Positions 43,816 to 57,600 are shown, counted from the first letter of the stretch. The stretch: DNA of 64,000 nt from Paramacrobiotus metropolitanus (GCF_019649055.1 NW_026570222.1:1178001-1242000), one strand, 5' to 3'. A program made the numbers and translations. Notes: generated by a model not told the origin, from the sequence alone.

Positions 43816-43923
43816 CGAGTAAATAGTTTGTTAAAGAAAAAGAAGGCCAAAATTCGAACATGTTCGAATTTTGGCCTTTAACTAACGTTTAGCCACCGTA
43901 TTTTTTACAAACTGTTTTACTCG
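43816..43923. repeat. 108-bp foldback with 36-bp perfect palindromic centre-left core
   Basis: 43,843-43,878 is a perfect palindrome (half-site AAGGCCAAAATTCGAACA). Outside it, CGAGTAAATAGTTTGTT at the left recurs inverted as ACAAACTGTTTTACTCG at the right, so the whole segment folds back imperfectly. There is no coding potential. It is MITE-like, or a recent palindromic duplication. Confidence 0.7.
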
Positions 43924-46673
43924 GGTTAACCCGCTGTTTTGCTGTTTTAAAAGTTACGATTGCAAGGTCTGTCGGTTTTGCATAATCCCAGTGGCAGTGT
44001 TGCATGCTTTTTCCCAGTTTACAATTAGTACTACGAATATAAACATTTGACTTTGTATGAGCCTACTCCACTAACTACGGAAAACCGGGTAGCTCTACAA
44101 TGATAATTCATGTAAATTTTATTCTGTACACACCAGTAATACTCACCAGTGTGTGCACCAGAGTCCCCATATTATGGACATTCCCTAATTGCTTACCATT
44201 AGTTTAGAGCGTGTGTCGTACGTATTGAATCGCATACTTCGACATCTGTATACGAGTCATCCGGGAAACCAGATTTAATCCAGAAAGATAGACGCCAAAT
44301 CCACTTGATTTAATCAAAAATGGCGCCAAAGTGAAGAGACGAAATACGAAAAATATGAAAATATGGTTGTCAACTTATTCCACTGTATATACTGTAGCTA
44401 TATGTACTCGTATACGTGTACGTACCATGTTTACGGTCTATAACAGAACTCAAGGGATACATATTTAATTTATTGGAAAATACAATGCCTTAAGATTGCA
44501 TTTAAGATGTCTGTCTGTACATGCATGGCTTGGTAATGTACGTATTAATTGTTTTTTTTATCAGATGTTTAACAAAAATAACAATATTTTCAGAACAAAT
44601 CTTCCGCGCATAACAGCAGTGTCCTCTCGCTCCGGTCATAACTACATTGAGGAAGCCGCCGTCTAATCAATCTGTTAATAATATTAGTGGCTCCAGAATA
44701 TCGTATTAAGTACTGTAGAGGTAGTCTGATCACTGTATTAAAAATTTAATAATTTTTAACATTAATATCGCGCTGGTTTAGGTTTGCGAACTATCAGAAT
44801 TCAGTTTACTAGCTAGTAAACAAACAAGATCAGCAATTCGAATTCAGCATCGTATCTGCATAACAGCCTGTTATGATTATCAGTTAATGTATACGTAAGT
44901 ACGACATGTAACGTAAATATTTCTACAGTGCTCGCTAATGCTTTTAATGTTACCCGTATATTTTATATTATCGTGCAAAGATTGTACACATGGATTTATT
45001 AATTTTATTCCGCCGGTGGCAACCGCTACTTACAGACGCATGCTTTTTGTGGACAGAGGTTTAACGAAAGATTAAGGTTAAGTGCTGAGCTGCTTTTCAT
45101 GTTAAATCAACAATAGCTGCATGTTGTCTGCAAGTCTGCATATTAAGTATGAAAAGCGATATGAGTAAACACGCTAAAAAGAGTCTTACTATTATAAACA
45201 CTGGAGATGGTTAATTTATTGGAACGCTACTATAAAAGTTACTAATTTACAATCAGTAACCCACGGGTAGCTGACCAGCACAATCTAATGTAGTGCAGCT
45301 TTATGTAGTAAATATTGGATAAAGTTTTGCCTTGAAAACGTTAGCACAGTACTTAATTTTGTTCAAGTGATAACGTAAATTTTAATTTGGATAGTAGATA
45401 CACTAAAGTTACAGTCTGATTTTTTTTAAAGCAACAATATTGAAATAAAAATCAAATACCGCATACCGGTTAAAATACAGGAACTGCAACCGGTTTGTAG
45501 CAACTTACTGTATAAGTGACGAATAACACATTTCTCTTCAGACTTACGGCAATTACAGAAAGCGTGAAAAGGTTTATATTGCAAGGACAAATACGAATAC
45601 AAATGTCTTTATAACTGAATGGGCGCGTCACGTTTGATGTGCTTTTCATTGATTAGAAAGTGTCGTCAAATGAGATTTTCATTGTCGAATGATTTTTCAT
45701 TCATGACAGAAAATTGCAATCGGAATGCGCATCAAGCTCCGGCGACGGCCGATTTGAACAATCTGAATATTCGCGGACATCCAAATCGTAGGATGATCGA
45801 CAGGAGACTGCGCTTCTGTTTCATAATCACAATGCAGATTTTATCTTCGTACGTGCAGCTGTGACCAGCCGCCAAATCTGACAGCTTCCAAAATACTGTC
45901 GCTGTTATATTATCATTTCTTGACTTTACGTTTAACGCAACTACGTACATAATAATATTATCAGCCGTGTACCCGCTTGTTCAAAATTTGTGTTGGTAGT
46001 CACTTGGTACGGCACTACCTGTTAAACTGACTGGTAAACCTGAAGTGTGCAATTACGCAGGCACATGGTCACGTTCAGTGTTATTTTGCATTATACACCG
46101 TGAAAATTTGGGGTGCCGGATGGAAACTCAAAAAGCTTCGGCTTTATTGCGGTCAATTTGATCGGTTTTAGATTGTCAATTTTCTATCAGTTTTCAGAAT
46201 ATTTATACCGTACGCCAATCATCATGCTATGAAACAAGCATGTTGGGCTTACTATATTATTGGTGGTTTAAAAACAGTTATTGTTGCGGAATAGGGAAGT
46301 CAACCCACGACTTGCGAGTGACGTGATATTCCACCACAATTTTTATGATGCACTGAACAGTTGCAATTATTTAACGAACGCTTCGATTCCACACCTCGTG
46401 TAAGTATCGAAAATGACACGAAAGAAACTGTTGAGCGGCTAACTAAAGTGAATTAGCACTCCCATCCCTAACAAATTACACCGAGCAGCAAAGGTCACGT
46501 AGATGAATATGAAATGGAGAGTAAACCACGAGCAAAACTATACTGGTACAGTGGTACCGGGGAATGCGGTAAAAACCTGAATCAAAACGGATCGATATGA
46601 GAAGTTTGGCAAGATTATTAATCATCACGTTGCGTAAAGACAACATCTGTATAGAAATATGAATAACAGTACT

Positions 46674-47346
46674 TTAGAGTTTGGAGACAGGATGCTTAGG
46701 ATCCGTCGAAAAGTAGCTAACACCGTAAAAGCGCCGTGCTAGCGGTGTGAGATGGTACAAGATGTCAGCACTAACATTTGCTAATGGTGCATTGGCATTC
46801 ACTGCCAGTGTACACGTAGCTGTGACAGGTAGGCCAAATTGTCGTTTAGTCGTCAAAAACAGGTTAAGCCTGGCGAATTTATAATCATTATGTTGATGTT
46901 CACACCGCCGATGGAAAGCCGCATAAATTTCCATCCACACTCGGTGGATCTTGAATCTTTGAGGTCAATAATCAAGTGTGAAGCACATCTACTCAAAAAC
47001 GGCAGAAAACGTTTGTGCCAGAAAGCGCACACAGCAGCAAGGTGCACTTAAAAACCAACTACTTATTATCATGATCTAGTTGACCATACGAGCCGGTCAA
47101 TTGCTAATCCACTTTGCCGCTCAGTAATGTTTCTACCGCGCTGACTGTGATGTTTTTCTTTTCAGCACAATTGTGACATCTTGGCTGATATGGCACGTAG
47201 GGGGCAGCGCTTAACAATGGCGGAAAAAGCTTGGCGCTCATGTTGTAAGCACAATGCACGATATTGGATGGATCATTAGGTTGGCTCCACCTTACCAGCA
47301 CCATTCCACATGGTTGCGGCGATTCTGTGATGAGCGCCTTGGCCAT
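46674..47346 (-). CDS. Hypothetical small protein(s), low support
   Basis: Two open segments on the minus strand: an ATG-started 80-codon frame at 47,346-47,104 (MAKALITESPQPCGMVLVRW) and an 88-codon frame at 46,940-46,674 ending KHPVSKL*. Both are GC-richer than their surroundings and have plausible splice-like borders, but I could not join them in phase and recognise no family. They may be exons of a lineage-specific gene or chance ORFs. Confidence 0.18.
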
Positions 47347-47830
47347 TTTTTACAAATGCACACTTCTGCCAAAAACTGATGATGCGCTACGACACGGTCC
47401 TGCGAGCAGTGGGTGGCTTTGATTCATACCATACAAAAGCCGCTTATGCCGCTAACTTGATGTTTCAATTGGATTACGCCAAATACTTGTCAATCATTCC
47501 ACTCGTACTGGCTCCAATAGCATTGCGTTGCGCCAGCATGGTCGCTTGCGCGCGCGCAATGTAAGTAACTGGAACTGCCCCGCAGCATGATTTTGTGGAC
47601 GATCCATCTAAATCGTTGCGGCTGTACCGTTTGTGACACAGTTCACTTCAAAACGCCTGCTGACTGGCAATAACTTTTTGCATTTGTTTTCGACAATGCT
47701 TTTTCTTGTTGTATAATTTCAACCCATTGACTTAATATTGCAGTGTAAAACAGTCCATTCGCATTCAGCGGTTGAATCTGTTTAGTAGCTTTAATTTGCT
47801 CACCAACGGTTTCACTCTTCAACATCAGTA

Positions 47831-47868
47831 TTAATGACGCCTTCATTTAAGCAGCAAATCAACCTCTT
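47831..47868. repeat. Short duplicated segment, copy 1
   Basis: TTAATGACGCCTTCATTTAA followed by GCAGCAAATCAACCTCTT. A second copy at 48,931-48,968 is about 80% identical in the same orientation. The two copies flank POU3 exon 1 and may be remnants of one repeat family. Confidence 0.45.
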
Positions 47869-47987
47869 GGAATCATAATTAATCAGATTAAGCTGTTTTA
47901 TTCTCCAGTTAATATGCGCTTAGCGTATACAGCGGCAAGTGTGTTTTGATTGATTCCCTGCTTAATTTTCATGCCGTCGTGTGTATA

Positions 47988-50827
47988 ATGGCAACACACC
48001 ACACGTCGTCGGCATCACTCCACAATAATAATTACTGCGACACGGTGCGCGCGGGTATGCACTCAGTTTCATCGCTGGCAGCAGCTGCTCACAACATCAA
48101 CATCAACCCAACTGCCGCCACAGCATCCCTGTCGAATCCGGCATCGGGCACATTGTTTAGTAATCAGACAGCGTATCCGACGCTGTGGCAACATCAAGTT
48201 AACGCGGCATCCCACCATGCTGAAAATGACTGGAATAATGTCCTGCAAAACGGATTACGTAGCGATCAAAAGTTCCTATCTCATCCTGCCGCTGATATGA
48301 CGTCGGTGACCAATTTCAATAATCGGACATCGTTACAACCGTATTGGCAGTTTACCGGTAATCCAGCGCCCTTTCAGAACACCGCCACCTCGGTAACCAC
48401 CTATGGCCAGAACAATTATGGTGCACCCAATGGTATGGGGACGGCTAGCAGTATTTTTTCTCAACAAGCGGGGAATTCGATATGGCCCAGTGATTTCTCC
48501 GCATCAATGCGCCGCTGCAGTCCCGGCGATCTGCGGCCTCGACCATTCGGGCCAGACATGCTCACTCCATTGGAGCTGGATGACCCTGGCGAACTGCCCA
48601 CCAGCGATGACCTCGAGCAGTTTGCTAAACAGTTCAAGCAGCGGAGAATTAAATTAGGTAAACAGATCGTATCTGCTATCCACTGGACGGCTAATAGCAA
48701 GGAGGTGACCTGAGGTCAGTTGTCCTCGTATGAACTTTCTTCACCCAGAATGTGTATACCCAATACGGCAGTGCTAGACGACATTGTTGTTAATTGAATG
48801 GATGCACTGCTTCATTCATTCGGTTACCGCGTACCTTGTTTGGGTTGAATTTACATATCTTTCGACAAAGAAAGCGGACCTTGTTTCTGGCTATCATGTA
48901 AATATTTAACAAACGATTTTTATCCTCAACATAATGACGCTTTTATGTAAGCAGCAATTTAACCTCTTCAACATGAAACAGCGTTAAAACAAAAAATCTG
49001 GTCTTGTTCCGCAGAATATACGAATAGCTGCTCTAATGGTCTTTGTGGAACAGTTTGATCACTTTGAACGATATTTACGGCCGCAATATGGGATTGACTC
49101 AATGACTCACTAGGTGGTAAAAATGAGATGTTTCTGATTTTTAAGGAGATGGCGAACTATAGAAACGAATTTCTTGCAGAACTGGCAATAATGTTTTACA
49201 GCTGTGCAACCTTGCCCCTCACGATAAAAATTATGCTCTAATTATTATAAGAAGCTATTGATTTCATTACTGCATTTCCGCTATACTGATATGGTATTCT
49301 CTTTATTTTTAGGCTATACACAAGCAGGTGAGCGATTTGATTGCAGTCTTTGAAAGCTTTTGCGCATGACCTCTCTCTTATTTAGACGTCGGTCTTGCTC
49401 TGGGCACGCTGTATGGCAATGTATTCAGCCAGACGACGATTTGTCGGTTCGAGGCGCTGCAACTTTCGTTCAAGAATATGTGCAAGCTCCGTCCTTTACT
49501 CGCCAAATGGCTGGAGGAAGCCGATAACACTAACAGCAGTCCCGGTAGCGCCATGCAAGAAAAGCTAGCTGCAGCTGGAAGAAAGCGAAAGAAACGAACC
49601 AGTATAGAAGTAAGAATGCGTGTGTGTCGGTTTAGCTGTATGCCGTTTTAAAGATCGATTTAAAACACGAACTTAATTTGTTTTCTGAAGTTTGAGTTTT
49701 TGTTATATTGTAAGTGGTAAGTAACATAGAGCAAACGTATGTTTTTCCATGTTATGCAGCGCGCATCCTTTTAACTTGTGAATAGTTACTGTACTATCAT
49801 AATGCCTTTACAATTACGGTTGGGTTTCCTTAAGTTTGTTTATTCAGTGATCGCGCTTGCAGTTAATTGTAAGTGCAACCGTGCAAGGTTGTGCTCGAAA
49901 AAATTATGTAGCACGTACACTGCCGTGGGTCGAACGACGCAAACGAGGATAATGGCTCTAATGAAGAAATGTCGTACTTTTAATACACAATAGCCCAAAT
50001 TAGCCAAGCTATTCTTAAGGAGCAGAGCTACAGCGGTGTCGAATTATGCTCGTTCTGAGTTTACCTGCATGAGAGCTGAAAAGCAGTGAAAAATAGAAGT
50101 ACAGGACGTTTAAAAATTTCGGGTATATCTTCGGGGATAAAAATTGCGGGTATATTCTTCGGGTACAGTATATGATCATCTTACTTACAGTAGTAATGTA
50201 TTATTAAAACGCCTAGCTTGACGTATCGTGTGGCGTTCCAGCGTTATGTGTGTTGCCGTAGTTTGTTGTGTATACGGTAGTTGTAGTGTAATAGCACCGT
50301 ATAGTAGTGGCGTTGCTGGCGACGTATACTATACTTTTGCACTAATTTTATAAGTTGTAATTCTGTTGTACAGATAACCGTGAAAGGAGCCTTGGAAAAT
50401 TATTTTCAGAAAAATCCAAAGCCCAGTGCCCAAGAAATTACAGCTTTGGCGGATAGTTTACAGCTGGAGAAGGAGGTAGTTCGTGTATGGTTTTGCAACC
50501 GTCGTCAGAAAGGTACACAGCAGTGTATGTTTTAATGATATTTAGGAATACAGGCGTGTTTCTTTTTGTAAATTGGATTTATAATAATTATGAAATCCGT
50601 AGTAAAACAAGTACACTGGGCTGTAGAGTACAGCAGCAAAAAATAATTGTCAGGAAATGTGTTATTTACAAAGTCTGGCTGCTTCTGCAGAAAAACGGAT
50701 GACGCCGACGCCAAATCTGTCCGGAATGGGCGATGTTGATCTACATAATGGTAGCAATTCTCATGAGCACCAACACTGCAGCGATGATGCAAACAGTTCT
50801 TATTCAGATGATATTCTTAATATGTGA
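47988..50827 (+). CDS. POU3F: Class III POU-homeodomain transcription factor
   Basis: A POU3/Brn/Vvl/CEH-6-type DNA-binding regulator of neural and epithelial development. Five exons: 47988-48657, 49313-49327, 49386-49609, 50374-50512, 50691-50827, giving 394 residues in phase. The N-terminus is Asn/Ser/Ala-rich and low-complexity. The POU-specific domain runs from [20 protein letters not shown] through a 15-nt microexon (YTQA region) to [40 protein letters not shown] and KWLEEAD. The linker [11 protein letters not shown] leads into the homeodomain, with [20 protein letters not shown] and recognition helix [16 protein letters not shown]. The C-terminus ends [10 protein letters not shown]. The ATG at 47988 is the first in frame. 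Donor and acceptor phases (1, 1, 0, 1) all agree. Confidence 0.95.
48931..48968. repeat. Short duplicated segment, copy 2
   Basis: ATAATGACGCTTTTATGTAA followed by GCAGCAATTTAACCTCTT, in POU3 intron 1. It pairs with the copy at 47,831-47,868. Confidence 0.45.
49313..49327 (+). other. POU3F: 15-nt microexon of the POU3 gene
   Basis: GCTATACACAAGCAG is preceded by TTTTTAG and followed by GTGAGC. It contributes the Y-T-Q-A residues of the POU-specific domain, with split Gly and Asp codons at its two ends. Without it the conserved helix containing YTQADVG is broken and the frame would lose exactly five codons. Confidence 0.9.
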
Positions 50828-51510
50828 AACTTCTAGCAGTTTTCGGTTGTTTGCCCGGTTTTTAGCTAAAATTAAAGTCACTTTTTCAAGTGCAACTGTC
50901 ACCGATCATATATGTCTGACCTAACTACTATCAGTTTCAAAAGCACAGTTTGCAAGACATTCCAATAAAGTTAATACTTCTATCGGCAGTATGCCGCACT
51001 GTTCCAGCTTATCATCGCCGCGCTTTAATCTGCGTACGTTACAATTTATAACTTATATTGACACACTGCTCTAGAGCACTACAATGCGCGTTCACTCATT
51101 GGTGTGGTGGTCCCGATTGTTAAAAACCGTGGAAATCGGAAATAAAAAATAAACCGCACTAATTTAGTTACGAGTACAAGTTTTCGTTTCTTCAGAAGGT
51201 ATATGCATACTTATTATACAACATTCGACTTTCCTGTGTAATCGCTGCAGTTTACTTTTCTAGCAGTATTCATTATTTTCATGTATAGTTAATTAAATTC
51301 TCTTTGGAGCTGTCATATCTGTGCAAGTAAAATTCGACTGCACTTCACGGCTATTCAATACGTGCTGATTAATTATATAAGCTCCTATAAGGAAAATAAT
51401 AATAAGAGCGCTTTTCGGATAAAAAGGGCGTACAACGGTGCATTGTAGAGCCACCACGAAGTTGCAACATTTAGCAAGGACTGAAACAAAAAATTAAGCC
51501 TATGAAATAC

Positions 51511-51550
51511 AATAATAAGTAATAAAATCCAGTAATAAGTAATAAAACCC
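51511..51550. repeat. 20-bp tandem duplication
   Basis: AATAATAAGTAATAAAATCC is followed by AGTAATAAGTAATAAAACCC. Confidence 0.7.
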
Positions 51551-53069
51551 AGTACAGTATCCGCTATAATTTAATTTCTTGACAAATTTCGTTAATTCGT
51601 TTCGTGGAAAAACGGCAAACATTAGTGTAGGTTGTTACCGGCGCAGTCACAATGGTACCGCTTTACAATGTACATACAGATAAGTACCGTACATCGGTCA
51701 AACTTGTGATGTATCGCTGTCCTGAAGCTGCAGCGGAAGTCGTGAGGCATCGAAATCATAATGCATCGAAAGATCGGTACTTATATACAGATATAACAGT
51801 TATATGGACCATCACAAAAATCTTTACCTGGGAACTTATTAATCATCGGACTCGCCGGCAGACAAGAAGTTTATTATGACCAAATTTCAGTTTTTGACGC
51901 AGCGTTGTAGTTGCATCTTACTTGTTAGAAGTACAGGATAGCAACGCTTTCTGTAAACGTATGTATACGATTATATCTATATACTCGTAGTATGCAACAC
52001 GATATACGTATGTATAGTTTAGGGCCTTAGGCGGTGTTGGTTGCAGTCGTAAGTTGGATGAGTTTCTCCTGCTTTTTAATATTTTTACGGTTATGGGTTT
52101 CATGGTACGTGGTTTTTGCTGTTCCAGAGCCATTACTATCAGCAAGCTCCGTGATCAGCAATCTTTTGGATTTACCGTGCCGCTTGTTGTCTGTAGTCTG
52201 TACCATGACTGTATGCAAACAATGGATAGCAATATGTACAAAAAATACCGTTCCGTTTATGAACGTTTTGCGTAGAAGATTAGAGTTTTGTACGACTTTT
52301 TTGAATGACTTGCCTTGTGAATTGTTTTTTCTCTACTTTGTACTTTGAGCGTTGAATAAAAAGATTCAAGAGATCGAATTTTCAATTTGTTAAAACTAAA
52401 ATTGTTAAAATTATGTAGAATGCGCGGAAGATCCATTCTTCTCCATTGCACTCGGTCCATCTTCCTTATTGTATTTTTATGCTCCCATATTATATTTATG
52501 AAGATGTGCTATTGGTATTGTGCTTCGAAAGTGATAGAGGAAGTATCTGTTATGAAAAGTAGGCTGTTTGTAAGTTTCGAAGTAAAATATTAAATATTAC
52601 ACTTCGATTTTTCTCATATTTTGCTCATTATTCCATATTTTGTTTAAAATTTTTAAACCGATTATACTTACTATTTTCAGGCTTGTGGAAACGAATAACT
52701 TTGAATACTAGTACTCGTTTCCATAAGCAACAAAAATTGTACTTTAAAGTTATTAACCGTGTTTGTAATACTTTTTCCAATAATAATAAGCAATAATAAA
52801 TAAGAAACTGAAAAATAAAAAATAATACATAAAATTAAATATTTAATAATCAATAATAAATTATTGCAATAACATCGCTGCCATGAAGAGATGACCTCAA
52901 TCAAAATTTGTTGGAGCAACGGTCCAATCAAGGACTACGGTGATAAACCCTCAACAACAATAATACTTTTTTCAACAACATGATCAATTACAAAATTTAG
53001 CCCTGCATGGCCGGCAACCTGCGCTAGCGCATTTCTTAATTACCCCGTTTGCATCCGTACGTAACTGAC

Positions 53070-53124
53070 GTGAGAGCACCAACCGTTTCTTGACCAGGTG
53101 AGAGTACCAATCGTTTCTTGACAA
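53070..53124. repeat. 27-bp tandem duplication
   Basis: GTGAGAGCACCAACCGTTTC plus TTGACCA is repeated one base later with three substitutions. Confidence 0.7.
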
Positions 53125-54609
53125 AATTAATATAATTTTTTATAAGAAACTCCTCATCGGAACATGCTTTTGTTTCTTGTATCCGGAAGTGCATACAGAA
53201 AATCTGGATCTCTACTTCAGCTAATTTATTTTCACAATCGGTTACAAAATTTGCGACCTCTTACAGTACAATATAACCATCAGAATGTAACTCACTAAAA
53301 ATTCAAGCGCGTGATACTCGTGCAGCGGCATTAGTAGGGTGGGCAACAAACAGACATTAATTTTTCGTATGATTCCCTGCCGGTTGGTGCCGTTTCGGCT
53401 TTCAAGTACTGTATACGGTAGATCCTGAGCTGTATTTCCTCGCTGGATTTCAATGCTTTTCCGTTGTCAAATATATCTACAGCGTTTTGCAACATAACAA
53501 CAGCTGCTTCTACGGACTAGAATCGTGCTTATTTTCTTCAATCTAAAGTTTTTGGAGGAATAAACAAATTGCAAACTTTGATAAAACTAATGTAGCTGAT
53601 ACAGATATGAAATATTAAGTGCGGGCATGTGGTATTAACGAAATGTACATGTAATATAATGTACATGTTGCTGCCATTTAATAAAAAAATATAAAACAAT
53701 CCGAAATCCGCATTATTACAGGTACAAAACTGAAAACTGTGCTCGCGTGTACAGTATATTTTTGTAATCACTGCACCGTACAGTATGTACCGTACCTTTT
53801 ATACACAATAATATTGTGTGGTTTTTAATTGACACCTCCTCCCAAAGACCACGTACCATAGCAGGCATTAGGCTATACATCGTGCTGTACGAGTATGAAA
53901 TCAAAACTGTTGGGCAGTATCTCTGAATTACGTAGCGCGAAATGGGGGAGGAGAGGTGTTTAGAAGCGTTATTTGCCTGATATCGATAAATGATATTAAC
54001 AAAAAGCGTTAGGCAGTAGGCAGTAGGACTAGGCAATAGGCACTATACGCAGGGAAGAGAAGGGGGTCAAACTTGGCGATTTTTGGCGTTACGTAATATA
54101 TGGATGACAGTTTAACTATTAGTCACCGATTAGTGCCGTACATTATTGTACGGTACCGTTAAATTTGATGGTATGCCACTGGTTGGGCCAGATTTTCTAA
54201 TGCCGTTTAAATCTCCATTGCTTGCTGGCAGGTTTAATGAAGTTGCTTTAACTCGTACACTTGGAATAATTTGGTTTTTACAATTTTACTTTAATAATAC
54301 TTCGTAAAGTTCGTATTTGTGGTTCATTCAGTGATAATATGATAACTCCAGAACATCGCATCGATTCTAGTGTTAATTAAATTAATGACTTACAGTGGGC
54401 TGTACCATACGGCAGATCTGAGGGAATTGTCGTTTACAGCTGAATCTGATGATCAACCTTCGCATTTGCGGTACTTACTTTGTTGCTTAATATGTATCTG
54501 TATATAGAGGGATAACGTGGAAATTCTGACTTGTTGTGTGCAATATCGGACACATGTGACTACTTGCGTGTTTTTGTTATAATCGCATTTTGTTCGACTG
54601 AGGATCAAA

Positions 54610-57600
54610 ATGTCACATTGGTCGCCTACACACGTCCAAGTGACGGTTATTAGAGCGAAGAACTTAATTCCTAAAAGCAAGAATGGAGGTAAGCATCCAC
54701 GAGGCCGTAAGCGAAGCAGCGTAGTGTGAAACCTTACGATTGGGAACTTCTACCTAGCTCCTGCCTCCAGCTGACGCTCTTCTAAACTGAAGTGATCAGC
54801 TGCCTGTTACCAGTGCTTTTTATCAGACTTAATCTTGTTGTAGAAAAGTAACTCTAAACAAGGATAACTTTATTAGGATAACTTAAGGTACTTAATACAC
54901 GGTAGATGCGTTTGCAGGAAAATTGCTAGCTCGGAAAGTTAGCATTGAATTGTGTTGATGCACGCCGCAGACTTGTTATAATTTATAATTTTGTACGAGT
55001 TAAGACTAAAACCTACGATTTACCATCTATTTTATAACTGTTTATTCTAACCAAGCGTAGGATGTATAAACAGTGTCAGTAATATCAGTAATTACCGCAA
55101 GCACTTATAATCTTATTTGTAATAAATTGCGTCCTGGGTTTTTACAGCAGCACTTTTTACTGATTCGCGGTTGTTTAGCTGTTACACTTACGCTTTAACA
55201 AGAGAGTACTGTACTGTAGAGAAACTGTACTGTAGAGAAATGTACTTTAACTGTACTGTAGAGAAATTCTCTGCAGAACTAGCAGTACTTTACATTTGCA
55301 CAATTTGCTGTCAGTGACTTAACGAAATTGTCATTTTTGTTATCCAGAAACAAATAATGCTTATGTCACAATCCAGTTGGGCAAAGAAAAATTTGAAACA
55401 TCCGTGCAGGAAAAGAGTAAATCTCCGGAATGGAACGAGGAGTGTGATTTGTAAGTGATATAGCGCGATGACGTGGATATTTGTGAATTGTTCAGATTGC
55501 ATTTGACATTGCCCATGGGTCAGGCGGGTAGCCGTATCAGTGTCGATATTGGGCTTTTTGTCGATTTAATAGCATCATTAGTGTTCACTCGTGAATGCTA
55601 AGAGCTCCTAAATGCTTGCGCTAATTTTGCTAATCAATGCCAGCCGACGCTGCGTAAAAGTAGGCGGAAAAGCATCGAGGAAAGTTTCACGCTTGGAAGA
55701 GCCTAAAAATATAGAAAAAAAGCAAATTTCATTGGCATGAGATGCGATATTTCCCGTTGATGAAGGCGTACTTGTCAAGTGGTTACTTTGGAACAGTGCG
55801 AACAATGCGTAAATTTTATTGCACAACTATAAAGTAGGAATCAATTTTCATGGCCAATTTCTGACCTTTGCTACCTGGAGCTACTTGCTGTTAATGTTTG
55901 ATTTAAAAAAAATACATAATTATAATACTCATCTGTGCAATCTCTGAGATATTTGCACGGTTTAGCTTGGGACAAGAAATTTCTACCATTTTAAAATGAT
56001 AAATTAAGCCTGCAAAGTGAGTGTAGGGTTTATTATTTTACATAAAAGACGAATACTTTACCTTCGACATTATCTGCGGCAGTGAGTTTAATCATAATTT
56101 GATTGGTCTTTGAATGCGCGCATGAAATTGTTTATTGTTCGCCATACTGCGAGCACTACGAATCAGGTTTTTTTGCGATTCAAGTATCTGTGCCTTCTGG
56201 ATATGTCGACCAACAGTTGTCGTGCTGGTCTTGTATGTGTTTATCACTGCTAATTTCTTTACTTATATTAACGGGATTCGCAATTCTTCGTTGCAGACGT
56301 ATTGCGGACTTGACGGGATCGATTGTTTTGACCGCTTACCATAAACACACTATTGGTACGGATGACTTCCTTGGGCGCGTGGAACTTCCGTTACAAGATC
56401 TGAATTTTTACGAACGCCCCAAAAATATGTATGGACTTGAAATTAGAGGAAAATCGGTAATGTAGCATACTTTCCGTGCATGAAATTCCTGTGTTTTAGA
56501 TGGTTTCCGCTGCGCAGTAAGAAGAAGGATTCTAATAAAGAGGAAAAATATCGCGGGGAAATTCAAGTGCGATTGAATTTCTATGTGCAAAATCTTGCTG
56601 TGAGCGTGCCAAATCTGTTGGAGAACGGTGGGAAAAAGGAGCGTTCCAGCTTCCGGTCGACGCTGTCGAACACATTCGGTAAATTGATGGCCAGGTTGTG
56701 TTGGTAGTGTGAACAGGGGAACTGATCATTTCTCATGGATAATAAACAATGCGCAACGCTGAGGATTGTTTAAGGCCGCTTATCGTATCGGACTTCATAA
56801 TACGCTTAAAGTTGTTACATGATACATCCGGATCTGATCGTTGGTTTATTAATCGTCTTCTTTGTTCGATAACCTTATTGTCACGTCAGCGTAGGTTTCC
56901 TCAGCCGGAAGGCTGGTGCATCACTATACAGCGTGAATAATCGTGATAAGGCGACACAGATACTATTTTAAATAGAAGCATTTTAAAGCAGTTCTTTTGT
57001 CATTGTTTGTTTTGTAACATCGCAGAATTTAATAGTATCATGTACAATTTACTTACCGTCGATAGGGCGGACAGAATTTTTTTACAGTTTTTTATCGATG
57101 TGTGTTGTTGGATTCTGTTTCTGGACTGAATTAGTATGGGCTTTCAGGTAAAACCCTTCCTAACAGAAAACATCATGGATCTGTTATGGATATCAGCACT
57201 TCCAGTCCCAAATCTAGTGGTGGATTATTTTCGTCGCTATCCCGCTCACATTCGAAGACCCATTTAGCGTCACAAACCAGTACCCCAGCTGACAGCGGTT
57301 ACGGATCGTACGGCTCCAAGCCGCAATTGACGCCCGAGCTGAGTGCCAACCGCAGCATTGTCTCGGAGAAGGTACGTGTAATGTGTAATGGTGGGTGGAT
57401 GACTGTTTACAGTGGGTGTCTGGCGTCAGCTCCATCTCAATAGCTTGGCCTTACGCGGCGTGTTTGGTATGTCACAGCTCAGTGATGATGTGAGTTTCAC
57501 ATCGTCCAATGCCGAAATCCGCGAGCCGGAAATTGTGGTCACACAACCCGAGAGTGTCGCTGCCACAACAGCACCGGTGACCAAGTCGTCCAGTTTCAAT

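Larger units (their letters stand above)
42235..47987. other. Gene-poor 5.75-kb divergent region PLD/POU3
   Basis: AT-rich, with a perfect 36-bp palindrome at 43,843-43,878 inside a longer foldback. Weak minus-strand ORFs lie at 46.67-47.35 kb. One copy of a short duplicated segment lies at 47.83-47.87 kb. It should include the promoters and enhancers of both flanking genes. TACGTA and GTAC words are frequent. No protein family was recognised. Confidence 0.4.
50828..54609. other. Gene-poor 3.8-kb region POU3/Rab11-FIP
   Basis: Contains the POU3 3' UTR (AATAAA at 51,141-51,146, about 314 nt after the stop) and presumably the Rab11-FIP promoter. Two short tandem duplications were noticed: a 20-bp unit at 51,511-51,550 and a 27-bp unit at 53,070-53,124. 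No protein-coding family was recognised. Confidence 0.4.
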
